Of a stretch of DNA of 64,000 bases, positions 45,401 through 55,433 are shown one piece after another. Under the pieces are notes generated by a model. The model did not search any database and was not told the origin of the DNA. It worked only from the letters and a program-made list of their open reading frames with translations. The stretch lies in assembly GCA_023678885.1 (NCBI GenBank), contig CM043001.1, forward strand, positions 6,980,092 to 7,044,091, written 5' to 3'. Numbering within the stretch: the stretch's first letter is position 1; every line of letters begins with the position of its first letter. Made by a program: the position numbers and the translations under genes. The stretch is from Pogostemon cablin. Taxonomy: Eukaryota; Streptophyta; Magnoliopsida; Lamiales; Lamiaceae.

Positions 45401-46248
45401 TCCATTTCTAGTACAAGGAAATCTACAGGAAAGACTAGCTTCTCCACCTTTACAAGAACATCTTCAACAATACCTTTCGGAAACGTCATTGATCTATCTG
45501 CCAATTGGAGAACAACAGTTGTCGGGGTCAGCTCCCCCAAACTAAGCTTCTGAAAGATGGACAACGGCATCAAATTGATGCTTGCCCCTAGATCGCACAA
45601 AGCTCGCCGTGCTGGCCCCTTCCCGATCTCACATAGAATAGTAAAGCTCCCCGGATCTTTCATCTTTGGTGGCAACTTCTCTTGAATAATTGAGCTACAA
45701 TTCTCAGATAAGTTTACCGTTTCAACTCCGGTTAAGCTTCGCTTCTTCATCAATATGTCTTTAAGGAATCGAGAATAATATGGCATCTCCATGATTGCCT
45801 CTGAAAAAGGGATGTTCAAGCTTATCTTGTTCATTATTTCTGAAAACTTCTTGAACTTTTCTTCCAACCCCTTCTTTACTAGCTTGTAGGGAAACGGTGG
45901 AGGTATCTTTGTTTTGGGAATCCCCCATTCATCATGATCAACCTTCTCCGCTTTCTCCTTTTCGGCTCTTAATCGCTTAGCTCTTTCCCATTTTTTCTCA
46001 GCTATTATGTCTGTACTTTGCTTATTCCGTACCACTGGAGTTGCATCAACATCAAAAGGAACAACAGGTGCATCAAAAAAAACATCTCGGCGAGGTTCGA
46101 CTAGGGTTCGACCAGTTTGAGAGGTCGAACCAGGAGTGTATTGGTCGAACCTCTCTCCTGGAAGACTGATCTCATTCTGCTCTGAAGGTTCGACTTGGGT
46201 TCGACCAGCATTGGACCTGGGTTCAACCTGAAGAGTTGGTCGAACCAT
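42439..46248 (-). pseudogene. Athila pol: protease, RT, RNase H, integrase
   Basis: 1,269 codons open. The first ~55 residues are coded by the GGTTCGACC array. Protease: LCDLGASINLMPLS and LILGRPFLATAGA. RT: CVDYRKLNENTCKDHFPLP, FLDGYSGYNQI and active site FMDDF near 44,215-44,230. RNase H: the first catalytic Asp is replaced by Asn (CNASD, codon at 43,780-43,782); EKEFLAVVYAF and YTDHS follow. Integrase: HAQPNGGH and CDRCQR zinc motif, Asp in WGIDFMGP (42,904), Asp in VSDGGSHF, Glu in ANGQAEVS. The frame ends early at TAA 42,439. Upstream it shares its frame with gag, but TGA at 46,276 and TAG at 46,441 lie between. Confidence 0.93.
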
Positions 46249-46475
46249 TTTGATCGTGGTCGAACTGTTCCTGCGTCAAAACAGAGTGCTCTGGCCGATG
46301 AGGTTCGACCTGGGTTCGACCTGAAAAGTTGGTCGAACCCTCTGCGTGTTGGTCGAACCCTCTGCGTGTTGGTCGAACCGCTCCTGTGTCAAAACAGAGT
46401 GCTTTTGCCGATGAGGTTCGACCTGGGTTCGACCTAGATGCTAGGTCGAACCCTCTGAATTTTGGTCAAACCGAG
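46095..46475. repeat. Inverted-motif array over the gag-pol junction
   Basis: About 18 copies of GGTTCGACC/GGTCGAACC or variants. Larger units repeat with a period of 113 bp (AGGTTCGACCTGGGTTCGAC at 46,301 and 46,414) and include CAAAACAGAGTGCT. One 20-bp subunit (CTCTGCGTGTTGGTCGAACC) is doubled. The array holds the gag stop (TAG, 46,441-46,443) and a further in-frame TGA at 46,276-46,278. Confidence 0.92.
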
Positions 46476-48069
46476 GCTTAGAAAATTCCAACTTTGATTC
46501 CAGCCTCATCGGTCCCTCGTACTGCGTTCCCAACCTCAGTGTGATGGCATTACACGACTTCGGATTCTCTATACTCTGAGACGGAAACTTCCCTTTTCCT
46601 ACAGTTTGAGTCAATGTGTTCACATTCTCTGCAATTGTACCCATCAACAATGTGAGATCTTTCACTTGAGTGGACAAATCTCTGTGGTGATCATCAATCT
46701 TTTTCTCAAGCTTTGCCTCAAGGCGGTTCACTCTTTCATCATTCTTTACCATGTACCGGTTCACAGTATTCTCGAAACCAGGCTTCCCTTCTTCCACCTT
46801 TTCTCCCGAATCAACACCCATCGGAAGTTGCACTGCATTGTTCGTATTGCTCCATGAAAATTCAGGCCTCCTTGGTTGCTGTTGATAATTACCAGAGGGA
46901 CCACGATTATTAAAGTTCCCTCGATAGTTCCCTTGGTAGTTCCGGTTTCCTTGATTTGGGTACCTCATTCCTTGAATACTTTGACCCATGGCATAATTTG
47001 CTTCCTCCAATTCTTCTTGGATGGTTCCATTATTCATCATCTCTTGCTGCATGATTGGCACTCGTTGAGATATCTCGCTGATCTGCTTCTGTTGAGACTC
47101 AAGTAGCTTGTTGATATTGGACAAGCTTGAAACGATCTCATCATCTCTCTTTGTTTTCACCATTGCTTGTTCAACCTGAGCTACCTTTCCAAGAACATAC
47201 GTACCTCTAACTCTATCAGTAGGCCAATCCCTCGAATTCATCGATATGTCTTCAAACAATCTCTCGGCCTCAACGGATGACTTAGTAAGCAATGCTCCAT
47301 TAGAAGAAGCATCAAGTAGCACTCTTGATTCACAGTCCAATCCATTATAGAATATACTGATATATTGGGCCTTAGATAACCCATGTTGAGGACACTTCCT
47401 TAGCATGTCCTTGAATCTATCCCACGCTTCATGAAATTTCTCACCTCCACTGATAGCAAATTGGTTAATATCCTGCTTCATCTTAAACACCTTCGAAGGT
47501 GGCATATACCTCTCCAAGAACCTTAACTTCAATTGCTCCCACGTGGTGCACTCAGCTGCATTAATAGTATCGTACCAATTCCTCGCCTTTTCAGTAAGTG
47601 AGAATTTGAACAAAAGGATCTTCCTAGCATCTTCATGTTCTCCTACGTCTTTTTGAGTACTTGCATAGACCAAGAACTTGTTCAGATGCTGCTGTGGATC
47701 CTCGAAAGACCCTCCTGAAAAGGAGTTTCTTTCTATCATGCTAATAAGAGCGGGATGAAGATCGAACGCTGTGTTAGTTCCCCTTGCTCCTAAAAGCTCA
47801 TAATTTCCAGCCCCATTATTTCTGAAAACCTCTCGGATGGCTAGATTATCCGGATTCGCTGCCATGTTGACTGTTTCTACTTCCAAATTAACTTCAGTTG
47901 TAGCCTCAATCACTTGCGAAATCTGCTCGTCAACCTCGACTCCAAAATTCAGAGCTTCAGTTGGGTCTATTGTCTTTGCCTTGCTCTTCTTCTTCTTCTT
48001 CTTTCTTGATGATGCTCCAATCTCAGGATTATACGGTTCAAGATTACCTTTCTTTGATCTTGTGAGCAT
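46441..48069 (-). CDS. Athila gag
   Basis: 542 codons, apparently intact. The N-terminus is basic (MLTRSKKGN, then a Lys run). The gag core at residues ~100-260 has LISMIERNSFSGGSFEDPQQ, KARNWYDTINAAECTTWEQL, LRFLERYMPPSK and FHEAWDRFKDMLRKCPQHGL. A Gly/Asn/Arg-rich tail (NYQGNYRGNFNNRGPSGNY) may bind RNA in place of a zinc knuckle, which I did not find. A coiled-coil-like stretch with VNRLEAKLEKKIDDHHRDL follows. The C-terminus runs into the repeat array and stops at TAG inside a motif copy. Start chosen at the first ATG after the PBS. Confidence 0.92.
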   Translation of the reverse strand: MLTRSKKGNLEPYNPEIGASSRKKKKKKSKAKTIDPTEALNFGVEVDEQISQVIEATTEVNLEVETVNMAANPDNLAIREVFRNNGAGNYELLGARGTNTAFDLHPALISMIERNSFSGGSFEDPQQHLNKFLVYASTQKDVGEHEDARKILLFKFSLTEKARNWYDTINAAECTTWEQLKLRFLERYMPPSKVFKMKQDINQFAISGGEKFHEAWDRFKDMLRKCPQHGLSKAQYISIFYNGLDCESRVLLDASSNGALLTKSSVEAERLFEDISMNSRDWPTDRVRGTYVLGKVAQVEQAMVKTKRDDEIVSSLSNINKLLESQQKQISEISQRVPIMQQEMMNNGTIQEELEEANYAMGQSIQGMRYPNQGNRNYQGNYRGNFNNRGPSGNYQQQPRRPEFSWSNTNNAVQLPMGVDSGEKVEEGKPGFENTVNRYMVKNDERVNRLEAKLEKKIDDHHRDLSTQVKDLTLLMGTIAENVNTLTQTVGKGKFPSQSIENPKSCNAITLRLGTQYEGPMRLESKLEFSKPRFDQNSEGST

Positions 48070-48158
48070 ACACCTAAAACGAATAAGAAAGAAAACAACA
48101 AAACAAGGTAAATAGTCCTAATAAACTAGAAATAACAAAAAAAAGATATTTTACGCCG

Positions 48159-48176
48159 TCCCCAGCAACGGCGCCA
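48159..48176 (-). other. Primer binding site of the large Athila
   Basis: On the - strand TGGCGCCGTTGCTGGGGA starts six bases (AGTTCT) after the 5' LTR. This TGGCGCCGTTGCxGGGG form is typical of Athila elements and is usually assigned to tRNA-Asp. Confidence 0.88.
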
Positions 48177-49172
48177 AGAACTTGATAGGGGTTTTCTCAA
48201 CACACAAATTAATCCTCAAGTATAAGGATATCAATTGTAGTCGCGAAGATGACCAAGTTACAATATCGAACCCACGGGACGGATAAATATCAATTTTGTA
48301 TTCCTCTAGTATATTTTAGACTATGTTTGGTAGTTGAATAGGTTTAATGGATAATAACTTCTAATCGAAATAACAAAAAGAAATAGCAAGAGTAGAGAAA
48401 AGTGAATTGTGATCAATAAGAATAATAGGTAGTTCGTCGGGTCATCCAGTTTCACTAGCAATTCGTATTTTCATGTGATGATGTCCGACTCTGCCCTGTG
48501 GTTTGTGGACGCATCACTAGACCATGCAAGTTCACTCTATAGACACAAGTAAATATGCGCTTGACACGTGTGAATAACATAGGAGCAAGAGATATGCTTC
48601 ACCCTCCTTTCTAGGTACTATCATAATCAATTATCTTCTACATCTAGAATCTAACCCGATTTGATCTTCCTTTTTAGGTACTATAAAGTTATACTCTTCA
48701 TCCTATTCATCAACCCGAATTTAATTCAATTCATGAATATTCATATAAGACAGTTCTAATAATACTTCGGAATCCCTTCACTTAGAATTATAACAATAAA
48801 CCCTGCTCAGTAGTGAACGCACTCAATCAATAACCATGTTATGTATTCAGACTCTACACAACGATCATTGATGCACAAAATGACTATGAGTATGGATTAA
48901 ATATGCAATTTATATAAAACAAACCACAGGTAGTGTTGTACGGAGTTTTACACACGAAACACGAATTACATCATGAAACTTTCATAACCCTAGAACTACC
49001 AAGGTGGTTCTAGCCCATGATTGATCTAGGAACAATCATGGTTAGATTGATCATTCTTACTTGAACCTTCAGCGAACCTCTGTCACAGCCCTCCGGATGG
49101 ATCACCACCTCTACTCTTGTCTCTCTTATGATTGACGATCAAAAGCTCTCTTTATTCTCTGTATGAGCCTCC

Positions 49173-49179
49173 TTTTATA
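49173..49179 (-). promoter_or_regulatory. TATA motif of the Athila LTR
   Basis: On the - strand TATAAAA within AAGTATAAAAGGAGGCTC. It lies about 670 bp into the LTR, downstream of the inverted-motif array, and is the best core promoter candidate. The other LTR has TATAAAATGAGG at the same place. Confidence 0.5.
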
Positions 49180-49274
49180 CTTGTAATTACGTCTCTAGGG
49201 CTTGGAATGGGCTTTCTAAGTGATCTCACGCGTTTCGGCCTCGAAAATCTGGATAAGGTAAGTTCTCGCACACA

Positions 49275-49632
49275 GGTTCGACCACGTCAAACAGGTCGAA
49301 CCCCTGGCCACAGGTCGAACCCCAGGTCGAACCCCGCTACTGGAAGAATTCTGCACAGGTTCGACCTTCTGGACAGGTCGAACCACTTAGGCCTTGGTCG
49401 AACCCCAAGTCGAACCTCAGCACTGGATGACTCCCGCTCCCGATTCGACCAACTGGCAAGTCGAACCCAAACGTCGTGGTCGAATCCTCTTTCTTGCAAA
49501 CTGGTTCGACCATGGTTCGACCTGATGGCCAGGTCGAACCAGCCGAGTCGTGGTCGAATCCATCTTTTCACGTTCAGCAACGTTGGTTCGACCTGCTGGA
49601 GAGGTCGAACCCTCCTCCAGCTAGGTCGAACC
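49275..49632. repeat. Inverted-motif array in the 5' LTR
   Basis: Same ~18 motif copies as 37,036-37,393, with a few substitutions. It occupies the U3 position just upstream of the TATA motif. Confidence 0.9.
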
Positions 49633-49849
49633 CATCTAATTCTTGGGCGGTTCGCGTGGCTTCGACTCCGTCTCTTCGATTCTTGGCTCTTTCACTCCGT
49701 TTTTGCTAAGAAAATACTCAAATAGCTCCACTAACACCTGATTCATGCTAATTCACAATATATATAGGTTTTCCACCTATTTCAACATCAAAACTCTCCA
49801 AAACTAGCACAAAACATAGCGCCAAACTTGTGAATTTACACACTCATCA

Positions 49850-49854
49850 TCGTC
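49850..49854. repeat. Target site duplication of the large Athila, right (TCGTC)
   Basis: Exact partner of 35,939-35,943. Confidence 0.9.
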
Positions 49855-50015
49855 ATGAAATTGAAAAAATAGTGACGAATAAAATGATATATAATGACAA
49901 TAACAAATTGCATCGCTAAAGGTACATTTTAGCAACGAAAGTAAAGTTCGTCACTTTTAAATTACAAAACATGAAGAAAATCTTGCGTTGCAAATTTTTT
50001 CGTCACAAAATAAAT
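49855..50015. repeat. CACTA right subterminal repeats, part 2
   Basis: Resumes the CACTA end with ATAGTGACGAATAAAATG, TTCGTCACTTTT and TTTTTCGTCAC. These match the motif set of the left end. Confidence 0.8.
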
Positions 50016-50029
50016 AATTTCTTGTAGTG
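50016..50029 (-). repeat. CACTA right terminal inverted repeat
   Basis: AATTTCTTGTAGTG, the exact complement of the left end. Confidence 0.9.
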
Positions 50030-50769
50030 ATATGTGAGATCATATTCCCCTAAGGGTAGTATTATTTCTTATTCATATACTCATCATGTGTGATTAATGA
50101 TGGTGTACGATATCACGAATATTATTTTTCTTTCTTGAATATATATTTTTGAATTTATTTTTCTGTTTATCAGTGTTTTAATTGGTGGCCAAATAAAGAT
50201 ATTTATGAAATATATGATTATATTTGTGTAATTGAATATATGTGTGTAAGCAATTTTCTCAGATAATTAGATCTGCATTTTAATTTGAGAAATATACATA
50301 TATTTGTGGAATATATGTGTCAACTTATACAATTTTCTCGAATTACTTGTTCTATTTATATGGAAAATGAATCAGTAAATTCTTTGATTTATTAAATTTA
50401 TCGGAATGAATGTATTTTTTTAAACCATATATATAGCTAGTGCATGACAATTTTCAAAATAAATTTAAGTGAAATAATTGAACAGATGTGCACTAATTGA
50501 GATTTCATTATTTAATATATGAACTAATTGAATACATGTGCAGTGCTATATATATTAAATATTTTTTTTAATTAAAGCATTGATACAGTAAATATTGATT
50601 AATTTTCTTTCGAAAATAGTAACGAGAACTATTTTATTGAAAAGTTAGGGATTTTTTTAAAAAATCTAATGTCACATACCTTTGTATATAGTATTTTGTA
50701 TTTTAATTATTAATATAAATTAATTTATTTTTATTCTTATATTAATTAATTGTAGTTCATTGAAAATAT
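50030..50769. other. AT-rich stretch between CACTA and the copia remnant
   Basis: Very AT-rich, no ORF, no repeat that I can match elsewhere in the window. It could include a decayed LTR of the copia remnant that follows, but no boundary can be set. Confidence 0.3.
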
Positions 50770-51850
50770 CTTACATCGCTAAGAGATAATTTGTTGAGCT
50801 CGCCCTTGATCAAAACAACTATTTAACATGGCCCTAGATGTTGAAATATACCTATCTTGTGATTTAAGTGACACTATTTCAAAAGCTGAATGTATTGCTG
50901 CCCATAAGGCTAAAGCACTAATCATTCTTCGCCATCATCAGAACAAAAACCTAAGAAATGAGTATTTAACAGAAAAAGATCCTTTAATTTTATGGCAATC
51001 CCTGAAGGATCGCTTTGATCAGCAAACTGCGATAATCCTCCCTCAAGCTTAATTTGATTGGCTGAATTTAAGTTTTCAAGATTTTAAATCTGTGACATAA
51101 TATAATTCTACTTTGCACCGTATTATCTCACAGCTGAAACTCTGTAAACAGAATATTACAGAATTCGAATTGATTGAAAAAACTTTCCACCTTCCATGCT
51201 AGCAACTTCGTACTCCAGCAGCAGTACAGAGCTAAAAATTATACTAATCATTAAGAGCTTATTTCTGCATTATTAGTAGCAGAAAAACATAATCAGTTGT
51301 AAATGAAAAATTATAATGCTAGACTAGTTGGTTCAAAACATGTGTCTGTAGTACATGGTAAATTCAAGAAGAATTATACTTGGTATGGAATGGGTAGAGG
51401 AAGAGCAAGAAGTACCGAACAATGAAATTCACATTGGGATCCTTCGTAATGGTCGTAATGGCCGAGGCAATCTTAGTTAGAATCAACAAGATAATTTCAA
51501 TTTGCCCATTTGAGGTAGTCGAGGTCGAGGATTTAACAATGCTGATACGACCCAAAGTAGTGGAATGATTCAAAATAAAGCTCATGGACAAAATTCAAAT
51601 TCCACTCAACAAGCATTACACCATAATCAAATTTGCCATAGATGTAGATACAAGGGTCATTGGTCTCGTATTTGTCGAACACTAAAGCACTTGGTCGAAG
51701 CATATCAAAGAATGAGAGACAATAAAGGAAAAAAAATTAATGGTGAATCACATCATACAAAATTGCCGGAAGCAAATAAAGACTTTGAACATGACAATGA
51801 TGATCTGTTGGGACTTGAGCTCAAAGATTATGGACACCAACCGTGATTTC
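50770..51850 (+). pseudogene. Copia gag remnant with zinc knuckle
   Basis: ALDVEIYLSCDLSDTI, AKALIILRHHQNKNLRNEYL and DPLILWQSLKDRFDQQ (50,828-51,030) are typical of the copia gag N-terminal half. Stops then interrupt. A Gly/Arg-rich part is at 51,380-51,540. The open frame 51,565-51,846 has CHRCRYKGHWSRIC, a CX2CX4HX4C zinc knuckle for RNA binding, followed by KHLVEAYQ. Several stops lie between the parts, so no working gag can be made. Confidence 0.8.
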
Positions 51851-52615
51851 AAATTTAAAATATTAATTTTTCTAAATTTTAGACAATTTAATTATATTCC
51901 TTTGCATATTTTGAAGAATTTTAGATATCTGTAACAATATTTGTTTTACATTATTTTGACCATGATGATTTTTTTTATGACATTATATATGCTATTAAAT
52001 GATTTTGTCTGATTATACATATCTTATAAGTTGATAGTTGTATATATATATTTTTGTGATATTCATATTTGAGACCCATCATTTTCAAAATATGGCATGA
52101 GTAATTGGATTATTTTGGGAAAACGGATGAGCCAGATAATTTAAATTCTTTTAGTCATGAGATTTGGAATGAAAAAGTTTGTGTGGAAATTTTATGGCAT
52201 GATATACATATTAAAGTTGGAATTATTTCTACTAGTATGTCGAAGAGATTCAAGGAGAAAATTTGGTTAATTTTTTTTCATGTCATGACCAAAATATTTT
52301 ATTGATGTATCCACTGAATAAATACATTTTTATTCAAAGTGCACTAATACAAATGAAATTTCATATGAAGAGCTCAAATATTGAATATTTGATTTAGTCA
52401 ATTGGAATTAATATACTGATAATATTGAAAACGTGAAACATCCGACATTCACAGTTAGTGAATACTTTATTATAAAATTCCAACAACTAACATTCGGGGA
52501 ACTTGAAATAACTAAATACAAATCTAGCTCCTGCATATCATAATAATACCCCATTTATAACTAGTGCTGCTCAATTATGGGTAGAAGCCTTTAACATTTC
52601 CCATCTGCAAATTTT
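51851..52615 (+). other. Decayed copia interior, nothing recognised
   Basis: Lies where protease and integrase N-terminus would be expected. AT-rich, with short ORFs only. Confidence 0.35.
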
Positions 52616-52975
52616 TTATTGTGCAATTAATATTTTATACATCACCACCATAGCGTATTTCAATGGGCATTCTAATGATAATTATCCATTAATTTTTGTA
52701 AAGCCCGAAATAGGGGATCAATACGCTAATTGCACATTTAGTGAAGATCATTTCACGGCATTAGGGAGAGATTTAAGCCCAATATTTACGTGAATGCCGA
52801 GAAATTCTATTATTTTGCACTAGATTGACTGAACCAGAAGTTCAAAAGATTATTAATTTGCAATAGCAAATAAACTGTCGAACTATCATGATGAAGTGAC
52901 AAAGTCCCTTAAATTTATAATCAATGCACCACTGGAAGTAGAGTTCCCAAGGGACATAATATTGTAAACAATTAT
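52616..52975 (+). pseudogene. Copia integrase C-terminal remnant
   Basis: NGHSNDNYPLIFVKPEIGDQ and ANCTFSEDHFTALGRDLSPI are recognisable parts of the downstream end of a copia integrase region. EVQKIINLQ follows in another frame. Stops and frameshifts split the parts. Confidence 0.7.
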
Positions 52976-53990
52976 TTGTCAACGCTAGAAGGTGAAAGGT
53001 TTTATGATTTGAAAATTAAATATCCATGGAAATTAATTTTAGTAATAAATAGTCACTTCCAAAATTATTTGAAGAGTTTGTTTTGATAATGAATGTTCTC
53101 TTTAATAGATTTGTCCATAAGACAAATACTCAGCAATTTCGCGCGTGCATCAAAATAACCAAATATTGGGTATACGAAATGGCAAGATTCATACATATTG
53201 GGAAATGATGAGGATTTAGTTATATAAATATAGAAATTATTATAAAAGTTGGGAGAAGACTATAAATTAAAATATAAAGTTATCAACAACACATATGCCT
53301 CTTTGATTGCTTTTACTATCTTAAATACTAATCTGGATCTAGAACTTATATATGATATCAAAGTGTCTGAAGCACGAATATTTTTTAAGACAAAATAAAG
53401 CATTGAGATCGAGTTTTAACTCGTTAAATATTTATTTAAATGTTCTCTGGTGTGATATAAATATTTATCCCAGGAGGAGATATGAATGATAAAGTGATGA
53501 TCAGTTAAAGCATAAAAGATTCTTGCAGAGGCCCAATATATAAATGATACATACTCTCCCATTATACATAATGTTTCACTACTTAATTTATATGACAGTT
53601 TCAAAATTTAGATATGCAGTAATTACACATATTATATGAATTACATGAAAAAACACGAAGGATTAGATCTTCTCAATTTGGATGAGAATAAAACATCACA
53701 ACATATAGCTACAATATTGGTCATTATAAGACCTTGAAAAAATTAATATGGATATACTACATTTTAATTTGTTATTTCTTCTAGAAGAATAATGTAAATT
53801 GTGTGTATATGAATGATTTAAGATTTGAATGTAAAGAAATTATATAAGTTAACTCATTCCAAGATGACGGATTTTTCGAAATGAGAACTTGGATAAGCCC
53901 AAAGAGTTGTCTCAACTTGCAGTTGAAAATATTTTAAATTTTAAATGCCAATTAATTTATTTGATGATTGTTTTAAATGAATTTTTTATA
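52976..53990 (+). other. Decayed copia interior (RT/RNase H position)
   Basis: No RT active site could be read in any frame. AT-rich, many stops. Confidence 0.35.
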
Positions 53991-54193
53991 CTCCCTCCAT
54001 CCGAGTTTGAGGTATCTATTTACTTTTTACATGTGGATTAAGGAGTATTATTATTATATGTAAAGTGGGTAGTTGTATTAGAGGGAAGTGGTGGGCTATA
54101 TTGTGTACTTTTTTACTAAATAAGGGAAATGGATACCTTTGAAGCGGACGCCAAAAATAGTAAAATGGATACCTTAGAAGTGGACGGAGGGAG
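53991..54193. mobile_element. Stowaway-like MITE
   Basis: 203 bp with TA on both sides (53,989-53,990 and 54,194-54,195). Ends CTCCCTCCATCC and GGACGGAGGGAG are the Stowaway-type (Tc1/mariner) terminal inverted repeat with one mismatch; the inverted similarity extends inward through GAGGTATC and GGATACCTT. Non-coding; it would depend on a mariner-like transposase elsewhere. A direct second copy of the inner GGATACCTT-GAAG-GGACG segment is present at 54,131-54,150. Confidence 0.9.
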
Positions 54194-54195
54194 TA

Positions 54196-54990
54196 TATCT
54201 ATTCATGTTGTATGCCAATTGTCATTTTTATCCCTTGAAGTGGAAAATTAATGTCTATATACTTGAAGTATATAATGAGGATATTTTGGGCTAGAAGTCC
54301 CTCCATTCACTGCTTTTAAAACACATATTTTCTCATAATTGTATCAGGCCTGATATGCACTTATGATGAACTTGCTAGCAAGATTTTATGACTTTCGGAT
54401 AAAGAGAAGTTACATGAAATTAATCATATCATCATGTATCTCGTAGATACAAAATATATTAGTTTATTTATAAGAAACTAATATTAGTTTAATTATAAGA
54501 AACTAACATGACATTGGTATATTGATTTGAATGTCAATTAAATGATTCCCATAATGTTGAAGTCTCAAACTGGTGTTAGGATAAAATTGTTGATATAATA
54601 AATTTATAGCCCATGGGGCATGATGAAAGATTCATTTCCCCAATATTTTATAAGACAATAAATTTTGTGTTGCATAGATGAGGAATTAATATATTATGAG
54701 AGACATGACAAATTTATTTTATGTGCTCTAGAAAAGTGGTGAGATATTACAGATAGCATTTGCTAATGTAAAATCTAAATTATTTATCGTTGTTTTATTT
54801 ACTCCCAAATTATATTTTAATATGTATTTGTAGTATTATATATAATGTAAACCCAGAAGAATGTCGTCTTCATGGGGAGTGATAATTTTTAGTAAATTCT
54901 AAAATTTCGATCTTGAAGATCAGCAACTATATTACAAAATACCCTATTTTTAGGAGGAGCGGTAAGTTCTAACAATCCAAAAGATTAGAT
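54196..54990 (+). other. Decayed copia interior after the MITE
   Basis: AT-rich, no ORF, nothing recognised. Confidence 0.35.
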
Positions 54991-54999
54991 CCTAAAGAC

Positions 55000-55400
55000 C
55001 AATAGTTGTACTATTTTTTCCTTTACTAAGTTTTTCCTACTGAGTTTTCTTAGTCTAAGGTTTTTAATGAGGCAACTAATACAACACATCAAAATCATAA
55101 GATTTGTACTCTTTTTCTTTAACTAAATTTTTTTCTATGAATGTTATCTTAGTTGAATGTTTTTAATGAGTCAGGCACACTAAATGTCTCGGGGAAGAAA
55201 TTACATGTAAATAATCCTGAAGGTTGGTTCCTGAAGACCAAGCTGTACTCTTTTCTTTAATTAAGTTTTTTTCTCACGAGGTTTCTTTAGTTGAAAGTTT
55301 TTATTGAGACAGCTATTCTAAATAAGACATGTACTCTTTTTCTCAACTAGTTTTTCCCGCGAGATTTTCTAGCGAGGTTTTTAACGAAGCCTGCATATGA
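55000..55400 (+). repeat. Four diverged units before the copia polypurine tract
   Basis: TTGTACT...TTTTTC, TTTACTAAGTTTTTC, GAGTTTTCTTAG and AAGGTTTTTAATGAG-type blocks recur near 55,013, 55,108, 55,245 and 55,330. Such repeated blocks before the PPT are common in several plant copia families. Confidence 0.7.
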
Positions 55401-55419
55401 TGTCATTACATCGTAATGT

Positions 55420-55433
55420 CCAAGGGGGAGTGT
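55420..55433 (+). other. Copia polypurine tract
   Basis: CCAAGGGGGAG directly before TGTTGTGAAA, the usual form in plant copia elements. Only about 65 bp of the following LTR is plausible before another element takes over. Confidence 0.7.

Larger units (their letters stand above)
35944..49849 (-). mobile_element. Athila-type Ty3 LTR retrotransposon, nearly complete, - strand
   Basis: 13,906 bp with two 1,667-bp LTRs, exact 5-bp target duplication, PBS, gag, protease-RT-RNase H-integrase, an additional spliced ORF in the env position, and a polypurine tract. LTR difference is about 2% by eye. gag, pol and the env-position ORF are long and broken only by a few stops. Four arrays of GGTTCGACC/GGTCGAACC repeats lie in it: one in each LTR, one over the gag-pol junction and one between pol and the env-position ORF. 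Confidence 0.95.
48183..49849 (-). repeat. 5' LTR of the large Athila
   Basis: 1,667 bp; - strand start TGATGAGTGTG, end CCCCTATCA. The array is at 49,275-49,632, i.e. in U3 about 100 bp upstream of the TATA motif on the - strand. Confidence 0.95.
14797..50029. mobile_element. CACTA (En/Spm-type) transposon, expanded by nested retrotransposons
   Basis: The left end is CACTACAAGAAATT and the right end is its exact complement AATTTCTTGTAGTG, giving 14-bp perfect terminal inverted repeats that start with the CACTA signature. Both subterminal regions are dense in GTGACGA/TCGTCAC-type motifs, as in En/Spm elements. Without the Tekay (with its copia) and Athila insertions it is about 6.3 kb. No transposase was recognised. 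The flanking 3-bp sequences (AAT on the left, ATA on the right) do not give a clean duplication. It carries a fragment of a ribosomal protein gene. Confidence 0.85.
50770..55433 (+). mobile_element. Decayed Ty1/copia element (different family)
   Basis: A copia order of remnants: gag at 50,800-51,850 with a zinc knuckle, integrase C-terminus at 52,640-52,960, then unassignable pol, a repeated 3' region (55,000-55,400) and a copia-type purine tract before TGTTG at 55,434. No 5' LTR was found. Coding sense is lost almost everywhere. A MITE is inserted at 53,991. Confidence 0.7.
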
